From NCBI GenBank assembly GCA_910579495.1, contig CAJTVD010000091.1, positions 1 through 12,294 of the forward strand: a stretch of DNA of 12,294 nt, in the 5' to 3' direction. Below the pieces are notes generated by a model, which saw only the letters and a program-made list of their open reading frames with translations, was not told where the DNA came from and searched no databases. The first letter of the stretch is position 1, and each line of letters starts with the position of its first letter. The stretch is from an uncultured Lachnospiraceae bacterium. GTDB taxonomy: Bacteria; Bacillota; Clostridia; Lachnospirales; Lachnospiraceae. A program made the translations under genes and the position numbers. Below are positions 7,520-12,294 of the stretch, in pieces.

Positions 7520-7964
7520 CAGATGGCGCAGCGCCCCCCTCCACGCCGAAATTATTGCTCCAGGTTACATTCCAGGCTTTGGCAGTGAGATCTTGGATCT
7601 CCGGATCCTCAAAAGATACATATTTCATCCGGAACAGCTTTTGGATCAGCATAACCCGAAAAGTACCAGTACGGGCTAAGCTAATCTTCGCCTCATACCG
7701 CCTGCCAACCAGCGTGGATATCCCTTGGAAAGCCAAAGTAACCGCCCCCAACAAACAAATTGTTTTCAAAAGCTGTTCTGGCGCAGTTCCCTGGATCAGC
7801 AGGCCTAACAGTATTTTGGGAATAAATACTTGCCAAAGAGGCAAGAACCCCTGTATCATCAGTGTAAAAACCATAAGCCATAGAAGCGTGGGCACTTTTC
7901 TGCCTAAAATGCCAAATAGATACCGCACATTTGGCCAAATAGGTATGTTTTTCCTTCCTGTCAT
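7377..7964 (-). CDS. N-terminal piece of the split ABC exporter gene (as read without frameshift)
   Basis: As written, the frame encodes 195 residues. Residues 1-142 are genuine exporter membrane-domain sequence: a first helix near 25-50, a second near 64-85, and the coupling region YVSFEDPEIQDLTAKAW. Residues 143-195 (from GGAAPSDENGGG onward) come from the wrong frame and lose the hydrophobic pattern. On its own it lacks an ATPase domain and could not transport. It is listed so that the reading without correction is recorded; biologically it belongs to the split gene at 6167-7964. Confidence 0.6.
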   Translation of the reverse strand: MTGRKNIPIWPNVRYLFGILGRKVPTLLWLMVFTLMIQGFLPLWQVFIPKILLGLLIQGTAPEQLLKTICLLGAVTLAFQGISTLVGRRYEAKISLARTGTFRVMLIQKLFRMKYVSFEDPEIQDLTAKAWNVTWSNNFGVEGGAAPSDENGGGIFHPFRFCRDTFRTSSVSSFAADPFGFTGSVFVAQEEPDTA

Positions 7965-7986
7965 AGAAGACTCCTTTGAAATATAA

Positions 7987-8067
7987 TCAGATTAAAAGGA
8001 AACAATCAATTATGAAAAATAGGAAATACACACATCCAATAGAGTAAAGAAGTTTCTTATCCGCCAT
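7987..8067 (-). CDS. 26-residue hydrophobic peptide at the head of the ABC operon
   Basis: The product reads MADKKLLYSIGCVYFLFFII then DCFLLI: a short charged start followed by one membrane-spanning stretch with two cysteines. The start ATG at 8067 is preceded by AGGTGA six bases upstream, matching the 3' part of the ideal ribosome binding site. A near-consensus promoter lies about 30 bases further up, and the stop is 22 bases before the exporter start. It is thus positioned as a translated first gene. It could be a small membrane subunit or regulator, a leader peptide, or an export substrate. I recognise no family, and no double-glycine leader or precursor core is visible. Confidence 0.5.
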   Translation of the reverse strand: MADKKLLYSIGCVYFLFFIIDCFLLI

Positions 8068-8098
8068 CGTTTTTCACCTGTTGTATTTTATCGTAATA

Positions 8099-8126
8099 AT
8101 TATATCACACATTTATCTTTTGTCAA
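8099..8126 (-). promoter_or_regulatory. Strong promoter of the small peptide/ABC exporter operon
   Basis: On the minus strand TTGACA (8121-8126) and TATAAT (8099-8104) are both perfect consensus hexamers, separated by 16 bases. Transcription should start near 8092, giving a leader of about 25 bases before the ATG of the 26-residue peptide. No obvious operator dyad is seen around it. Confidence 0.8.
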
Positions 8127-8814
8127 TATATTCCATTTTTTTTACGAAACAGCCAAATTATTTGTAAATTTCACCAAAACAATAGAAATCTATATATGAT
8201 ACTATAGAAAAAGTTAATAGAAATATATTATTTTTCTAATAAATATTTTACTTTCCTTTTAAATACCCCTGCAATTATGTTTCATTGACGATCATCAATA
8301 GATATTGAGCATACCACATCATGAAGGCAAGAATCAGTGTAACTGGATGCCCGACCAATGCGAGACATAAACGGTAGATGCGGATGATTACCTACTTACA
8401 TTCAGTAAATACCGCATGTATCTTTCCTTCAAGCATCCCTTAAATCATTTTTACTGCATACAGCCATAATGACACCATGATAATAAAGCGAAAGAACAAA
8501 GGAGACGTTCAACATGGCGAAAAACGAAGCACACTCGGCAACTGGGTAAAACGTATCAGCTGATGAGACGGCCCCCCTTAAGGAGTATAAGACATTCCAG
8601 AAAGAAGATCAGCGCGTTAAGACCGAAAATGGAATATTACTATATCCCAGCTTTGCAGCACCCTGAAATTCCCAAAAAGCGCTTATTACAAGGCCCTGCT
8701 TTCCAGCGCTCCCTTTGATGTAAGGTTGTCTAATAATCCTCTTACTATTGTTCAGCTGATATTATGGCCATCTGTAACAAAGACAAACTAGACGTGAAAC
8801 GCTGACAGCGCGCG
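8127..8814. other. Stretch of about 690 bases with no intact gene, probably decayed coding DNA
   Basis: The first 150 bases are very A+T rich. From about 8290 the composition becomes coding-like, but every frame is interrupted. Visible scraps on the plus strand are DADDYLLTFSKYR from 8377, which weakly recalls the GADDYLxKPF motif of response regulators, and an 11-codon frame from ATG 8514 (MAKNEAHSATG then stop) behind AAAGGAGA. A frame reading LKEYKTFQKEDQRVKTENG follows after about 8578. None extends far enough to identify. No transposon ends, tRNA or repeat array were seen. It reads as relics of one or more plus-strand genes. Confidence 0.4.
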
Positions 8815-8849
8815 CATAAAAAAGGCATATGCTCCCTGCATATGCCTTT
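8815..8849 (-). terminator. Rho-independent terminator of the CPBP protease gene
   Basis: A perfect 12-base stem pairs AAAGGCATATGC (8821-8832) with GCATATGCCTTT (8838-8849) across a five-base loop. On the minus strand it runs directly into at least six Ts (8818-8823 as As on the plus strand). It lies 39 bases after the stop of the protease gene. Confidence 0.88.
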
Positions 8850-8887
8850 CATAACACCTGTTTTTTCCTGCACAGAAATCAATTCCC

Positions 8888-9925
8888 TCACCGGACCTCA
8901 ACCGTCTGGCAAATATTTAAGCCTTCTTCCACAGGCGCCTGCGCTGCTTCCTCCTTAAATACCTTTGAAAATATAAACACGATGAACACCAGGTTTACAA
9001 GAAGTGAAATCAAAACATCACCCCATTTCAGCACATACCCTTCTACCGCGCCCCCGGATAACACTGCCGCCAGGTCATTGTTCCAAAAATGCAGCATGGA
9101 AACCATCCAGATATTTCCTGTTTTCATAAAAGCATATCCAAAGAAAATACCCAGGCTTATGCAGGTGACAATCTGCAAGGCCACGCTGAGCATCCAGGTC
9201 TGAGGGCTGTAATAAAAGATATTAAGGGGCAGATGCCACAGTCCCCAAAGCACCCCCAGCACCAGAACGCCGCCTTTTAAGCCAAACCGTTTCTGTAAAA
9301 GCGGCTGGAAAAAATAACGCCATCCATATTCCTCCCCAAAAAACGGGGTACAGGTGATAAAGAAAGCAACCGCCAAATAAAGCAACATGCCATAAATTTC
9401 AGGGCTGGCTAAAATCGCTGTGACCTCCTCCATCTGCCCTTCTATGATACCGCTGATAATCAAACGCCCAAAGTACAATGTTAAAAACAGAAGCACATAC
9501 AGCCATGACTTCGCACCCTTTGTGCCGTTAATTCCCAATCCATATCTGGCGCGTACTTCCTTCTTTTCCAGCAGAAGTAATACCAGGCAGAAAATTGTCA
9601 GGCCGATCATTAAGTACTGCTGCGCCATCATCCAGTTAACCTGCACCATAAAAACGCTGGCCAGCGCCGCCGCAACCAAAAGCACAGTGGTTATTAAAAA
9701 TCCAATAAAGTACTTTTTAGGCAGCTTTTCTTCTTTTCCTTTTGTAAGCAGCAATGCAAGCATCACTCCCGCCGCCGGATAATACATCTGTACAGCGGCA
9801 AAAATTGAAACATCATTCCCCCTGTAATAGCTGATCCCCAGCGCAATGCCCATAAGCAAGGGCAGGGTGAAGGCCACCAATGCAAATATGGTTATTTGTT
9901 TTTTTTCTGTTTCATTCCATTTCAT
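8888..9925 (-). CDS. CPBP (Abi/CAAX-like) family intramembrane metalloprotease
   Basis: This 345-residue polytopic membrane protein has about eight hydrophobic segments. The three family motifs are present: GEEYGWRYF (Glu198, Glu199, Arg203), GVLWGLWHLPL with His231, and SMLHFWNND with His279 and Asn283. These residues form the presumed metal-dependent active site within the membrane. Bacterial members include bacteriocin self-immunity and peptide-maturation proteins as well as many of unknown role, so the substrate cannot be named. The start ATG 9925 is chosen because GGAGGAGG lies seven bases upstream. The gene is a single transcription unit with its own extended -10 promoter and terminator. 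It lies upstream of the small peptide/exporter operon on the same strand, separated by decayed DNA, so a link in function is possible but unproven. Confidence 0.9.
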   Translation of the reverse strand: MKWNETEKKQITIFALVAFTLPLLMGIALGISYYRGNDVSIFAAVQMYYPAAGVMLALLLTKGKEEKLPKKYFIGFLITTVLLVAAALASVFMVQVNWMMAQQYLMIGLTIFCLVLLLLEKKEVRARYGLGINGTKGAKSWLYVLLFLTLYFGRLIISGIIEGQMEEVTAILASPEIYGMLLYLAVAFFITCTPFFGEEYGWRYFFQPLLQKRFGLKGGVLVLGVLWGLWHLPLNIFYYSPQTWMLSVALQIVTCISLGIFFGYAFMKTGNIWMVSMLHFWNNDLAAVLSGGAVEGYVLKWGDVLISLLVNLVFIVFIFSKVFKEEAAQAPVEEGLNICQTVEVR

Positions 9926-9972
9926 TTCAGATCCTCCTCCAGTCCCGCATCCGTTGTCTTTAAGATGAAGCC

Positions 9973-9981
9973 ATTATAGCA
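9973..9981 (-). promoter_or_regulatory. Extended -10 promoter of the CPBP protease gene
   Basis: The minus strand reads TGCTATAAT, an extended -10 (TGnTATAAT), about 48 bases before the start codon. The matching -35 position (GTGTTA) is poor, as is usual for extended -10 promoters. Confidence 0.6.
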
Positions 9982-10105
9982 CTATTTCTTTGCCATAACA
10001 CACATCTTTCGCAAAATGTCTGTTTGGCTTCGCGGGCGGCCTTATGGGAGGGACGCCTAAAGCCCGGTGTATTTCATAATATCCACAACCTCCTGTCTCC
10101 ATATA

Positions 10106-10477
10106 CTAAATTTCCTTGTTAACCGTCTGCAAATTTATCATAGCTATTATTTGGCCCTGCATATCCTCAACAGTTTCTATCCTTATTCTGCCCATATTTT
10201 TTCCTGTCATTTCAAAATCTATATCGGGAAACAATCTTTCACAAAAACTATTTGTTTCGGGAGATGCCCCCATTAAAGCTGTTACAAGCGAATTAGCGTC
10301 AAACTGTTCCAGCACTTCTTTCAGTTCCTTTTCAGAAATTGTTGAAATCTGCTCAAAATCAGTTATCCGCTGTGGCTGTATCTTTGGTTCTAATATGTCA
10401 TTTATCGTGATGTCATATAATTTAGAAATTTTTAATAGAACTTCTAAGTCGGGAATAGCCGTTCCCGTTTCCCTTAG
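10106..10477 (-). pseudogene. Truncated HTH regulator with a FliG C-terminal-like domain
   Basis: The open frame of 123 codons has no start codon. It begins LRETGTAIPDLEVLLKISKL, followed by YDITINDILEP, the second half of an XRE/Cro-type helix-turn-helix domain (usual form ExGxxxPdlexLlkIsklyxisindLL). The first half, with the recognition helix, is missing, and an in-frame stop (10478-10480) lies immediately before. After a linker, the C-terminal 75 or so residues align by eye with the last domain of the flagellar switch protein FliG. That includes the LxxALxGASxE core and GRIRIETVEDMQGQIIAMI, which parallels GPVRLxDVExAQxxI. Such a fusion suggests protein-protein binding by a regulator rather than a motor part. 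It lies just past the 3' end of a serine recombinase gene, so integration probably cut it. The HTH half is fairly certain and the FliG similarity less so. Confidence 0.6.
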
Positions 10478-10507
10478 TTAAAGATATTGTTGGGTAAAAA
10501 AGAAAGA
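10478..10507. other. Probable left junction of the integrated recombinase element
   Basis: Thirty bases separate the stop of the serine recombinase (10508) from the abruptly starting regulator fragment (10477). Integrase genes of this class commonly sit at the end of their element next to the attachment site. The crossover is therefore most likely here or close by. The minus strand here can also be read as TQQYL then stop, in the same frame as the regulator, which recalls the TQQxL of HTH domains. This may be a leftover of the target gene. The exact core cannot be set from one end. Confidence 0.35.
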
Positions 10508-12130
10508 TCAGTCGATTTTGCCGATGAAGCGGTAGTAGATTTCTACTTCCTGCTCACGGCTTCCGTCCTCGCCCTTGACAGCTTCATGGACGGTTATTTT
10601 TTCAATTAGAGTGTTCAGAAGTTCGGCGGTCAGCTCCGCAGGGTTGACATACTGCTTCATCAGAGCAATCCACTTTTCAGCGTCCGCTGCGGTCTGTACG
10701 GCGGCTTCCATCGTTTCGTGAAGCTGCCGGATTTTTGTCTCAAGCTCCTTTTGCTCATTCTGGTACTTCTCGGACAGCATATTGAAGTTATACTCGGTTA
10801 TGCGCCCGGCAGACCAGTCCTCGTACATTTTAGCAAACAGCCCGTCAACCTCGGCTTTGCGCTTCTCTGCCTTTTTCAGTTCAGCAGCCTGCTTTTTCTT
10901 CGCAGAGTTTCTTTCTCTGTCGCTGACATTGAGCAGACGTTTCAGCAGCTTGTCCTCGTCTTTCTGTGCCAGCACAGACCAGTATTGCAGTCTTGCAAGC
11001 ACATAGGCATACAGCACATCATAGCGGATATAGTGCATGGAACACTGGCGTAATCCCTGTCCGTTCTTGCTGCAATGGTAGTAACCGTATGGGTTTTTAT
11101 TCTGCTTGTTTTCCCCATAGGCTAAAGACCATCCGCAGTCTGCACATTTTATCAATCCTGCGAAAATCTGTGTCGTACCATTTCTGCGCTTCCTGCGTCT
11201 GCTTGCAATCAGCTCCTGCACTTTTTGGAACGCTTCTTCGGAAATAATGGCTTCGTGGGTATTTTCCACACGATACCATTCTTCCTGCGGCTTCCGCACC
11301 TTTTTCTTATTCTTGAATGAAATGTTGCTCTGCTTGTTGTGAACGCTGTGACCGATGTAGGTTTCCTCTTTCAAAATGCTCTTGACCTGTGCAATCGTCC
11401 ACGCATAGGCTTTTTCTGCGGGCGCACCGGCGTAGATATTGGCGAAAGTCCCGTATCTTTCATAGTTCAGCCAGCCGGGGGTAGGTACTTTTTCCTCCGC
11501 CAGAATCCGTGTAATGCTGGCGGCTCCACGCCCGTGTACGGCAAGGTCAAAAATCTTCTCTACAATCCAGCGTGTTTCCGGGTCGATCAGAAGATGCCCT
11601 TTTTTGTCCGGGTCTTTTACATAGCCCAGCGGTGCATAGGCTCCATAGTGTGCGCCATTTGCAAACCGGGTGTGCATGGCAGCCTTGACCTTTTTGCTGG
11701 TCTGCCGGGCATGCATTTCATTCAGGATGTTTAAGAACGGTGCAAGCTCGCTTTCTCCATTGATGGTGTCCACATTGTCATTTATGGCAATGTAGCGTAC
11801 TCCCTTGCTGGGGAAATAGATTTCCGTGTACTGACCGGTCAGGATATAGTTTCTTCCCAGACGGGATAAATCCTTTGTGACAACGCAGTTGATTTTCCCG
11901 TCCTCAATGTCATCAATCATCCTTTGGAAACTTGGACGCTCGAAATTTGTCCCGCTCCATCCGTCGTCTATGTACTCGTCTACAACGGTCAGCCCATGCT
12001 CTGCGGCATACTGCCTGAGCATCATGCGCTGGGTCTGGATGCTGCCACTTTCTCCCTGTAATTCATCGTCACGGCTCAATCTCAAATATAGTGCGGTGTT
12101 ATAAATCGTTGTATTGTATGGTTGTTTCAC
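10508..12130 (-). CDS. Large serine recombinase (site-specific integrase of a mobile element)
   Basis: The 540-residue enzyme cuts and rejoins DNA at attachment sites through a serine-DNA link. The N-terminal resolvase domain (about 10-150) carries the nucleophile Ser19 in YLRLSRDDE and the conserved VVTKDLSRLGRNY (83-95). The recombinase domain follows (about 165-300). The zinc ribbon uses Cys329, Cys332, Cys353 and Cys363. A charged coiled-coil segment covers about 403-475, and a C-terminal tail ending EVEIYYRFIGKID resembles the DUF4368 region found in integrases of conjugative and mobilisable elements of gut Firmicutes. The start is GTG at 12130, with AAGGAGG nine bases upstream. Nothing is damaged, so it should be active. 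It reads toward the truncated regulator and away from the body of the element, which would lie to the right. Confidence 0.95.
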   Translation of the reverse strand: MKQPYNTTIYNTALYLRLSRDDELQGESGSIQTQRMMLRQYAAEHGLTVVDEYIDDGWSGTNFERPSFQRMIDDIEDGKINCVVTKDLSRLGRNYILTGQYTEIYFPSKGVRYIAINDNVDTINGESELAPFLNILNEMHARQTSKKVKAAMHTRFANGAHYGAYAPLGYVKDPDKKGHLLIDPETRWIVEKIFDLAVHGRGAASITRILAEEKVPTPGWLNYERYGTFANIYAGAPAEKAYAWTIAQVKSILKEETYIGHSVHNKQSNISFKNKKKVRKPQEEWYRVENTHEAIISEEAFQKVQELIASRRRKRRNGTTQIFAGLIKCADCGWSLAYGENKQNKNPYGYYHCSKNGQGLRQCSMHYIRYDVLYAYVLARLQYWSVLAQKDEDKLLKRLLNVSDRERNSAKKKQAAELKKAEKRKAEVDGLFAKMYEDWSAGRITEYNFNMLSEKYQNEQKELETKIRQLHETMEAAVQTAADAEKWIALMKQYVNPAELTAELLNTLIEKITVHEAVKGEDGSREQEVEIYYRFIGKID

Positions 12131-12159
12131 AGTTAAAATCCTCCTTCTAAAAGAAACAA

Positions 12160-12207
12160 CCCACGCTTATACAATACTCGCTGGTACAAGTATATCATAA
12201 GCGTGGG
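12160..12207 (-). terminator. Long hairpin between the preceding gene and the recombinase
   Basis: CCCACGCTTAT (12160-12170) pairs perfectly with ATAAGCGTGGG (12197-12207). Inside the 26-base loop, ATACT and AGTAT can form a second short stem. On the minus strand the hairpin is followed by TTGTTTCTTTT and then the recombinase ribosome binding site. It could end transcription of the upstream gene, attenuate recombinase expression, or be a protein-binding site. No clear separate recombinase promoter is seen between hairpin and gene. Confidence 0.55.
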
Positions 12208-12236
12208 GTGATTGACAGTCGTTATTTCATATTTTT

Positions 12237-12294
12237 TCAGGAAGCGGCGGCAGCGTGCTGGATCACATCTTCCAGCAGGCTGTCAAGCGGCTTC
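12237..12294 (-). CDS. C-terminal end of an unidentified gene of the mobile element (partial)
   Basis: The last 18 codons read KPLDSLLEDVIQHAAAAS followed by TGA at 12237-12239. It is the only minus-strand frame that stays open to the window edge, and the composition is coding-like and GC-rich compared with the following gap. The hairpin follows 30 bases after the stop, as expected for a gene end. The tail is too short to identify a family. It is on the same strand as the recombinase and probably belongs to the same element. Confidence 0.55.
   Translation of the reverse strand, partial: KPLDSLLEDVIQHAAAAS

Larger units (their letters stand above)
6167..7964 (-). pseudogene. ABC exporter half-transporter, first of the pair, split by a +1 frameshift in a G6 run
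   Basis: Two frames join into one normal exporter half if a single base is removed. Translation from ATG 7964 gives helix 1 and the family sequence to Val-Glu (residues 141-142), then runs out of frame and stops. The true frame resumes as GALRHLMKMGAAFFTLLGF and continues through the ATPase domain to TGA at 6167. The shift maps to six Gs on the coding strand (Cs at 7534-7539), where five would restore a 598-residue protein, a usual length. All ATPase motifs downstream are intact and the neighbour gene is undamaged. Recent mutation, slippage-based switching or a homopolymer sequencing error therefore all remain possible. ATG 7964 has AAAGGAG six bases upstream and follows the small peptide gene by 22 bases. 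The product should be the heterodimer partner of the next gene. Confidence 0.85.

Noticed and set aside
7501..7986. 161-codon plus-strand frame opposite the exporter N-terminus
   Set aside because: It lies antisense to clear exporter membrane-domain coding sequence, has no ribosome binding site and shows no family features.
8829..9203. 124-codon plus-strand frame
   Set aside because: It starts inside the terminator hairpin and is antisense to the end of the CPBP protease gene.
10116..10481. 121-codon plus-strand frame over the regulator fragment
   Set aside because: The opposite strand gives recognisable HTH sequence; this frame is a low-complexity shadow rich in Ser and Ile.
1..12294. CRISPR array, tRNA, rRNA or IS element with terminal repeats
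   Set aside because: No regularly spaced repeats, cloverleaf, rRNA segment, or transposase with terminal repeats could be seen by eye on either strand.

Overview
The window looks like a chromosomal segment of a gut-type Clostridia bacterium, probably Lachnospiraceae. This is inferred from strong AGGAGG ribosome binding sites, the BlaI/M56 pair, a VanW protein with N-terminal 'YYxxYPDL...GMKEGR' repeats, paired ABC exporters, and a large serine recombinase of the DUF4368-like type. The genus cannot be fixed from sequence alone. Nearly all genes lie on the minus strand; only the vanW-like gene and a decayed fragment at the left edge are on the plus strand.

Left part (1-4300): a frameshifted C-terminal remnant of what looks like an FtsW/RodA/SpoVE-type membrane protein runs into a two-way hairpin terminator. 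Facing it is a two-gene signalling operon: a BlaI/MecI-type repressor and, overlapping it by ATGA, a BlaR1/MecR1-type M56 membrane metalloprotease. The protease has an unusual C-terminal sensor with short repeats and no visible penicillin-binding motifs. The operon has a TTGACA promoter with a 43-bp inverted repeat placed as an autoregulatory operator. Divergent from it is a secreted or membrane-anchored VanW-domain protein that ends in a two-way terminator shared with the ABC operon. Together this part suggests cell-envelope sensing and maintenance.

Middle part (4306-8130): an operon reading leftward from a near-consensus promoter. It starts with an unannotated 26-residue hydrophobic peptide, followed by two ABC exporter half-transporters (membrane plus ATPase domains) that should form a heterodimer. 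The first half-transporter is split by one extra base in a six-G run, so it is a pseudogene, a phase-variable gene, or an assembly error. About 690 bases upstream of the promoter (8127-8814) hold no readable gene and look like decayed coding DNA. Then comes a CPBP (Abi) family intramembrane protease with its own extended -10 promoter and terminator.

Right part (10106-12294): the 3' part of a helix-turn-helix regulator, which I read as fused to a FliG C-terminal-like domain, is cut off in its DNA-binding domain just where a large serine recombinase gene ends. The simplest reading is that 10478-10508 is the left junction of an integrated mobile element. That element continues rightward beyond the window through the recombinase, a hairpin, and the last codons of a further gene.
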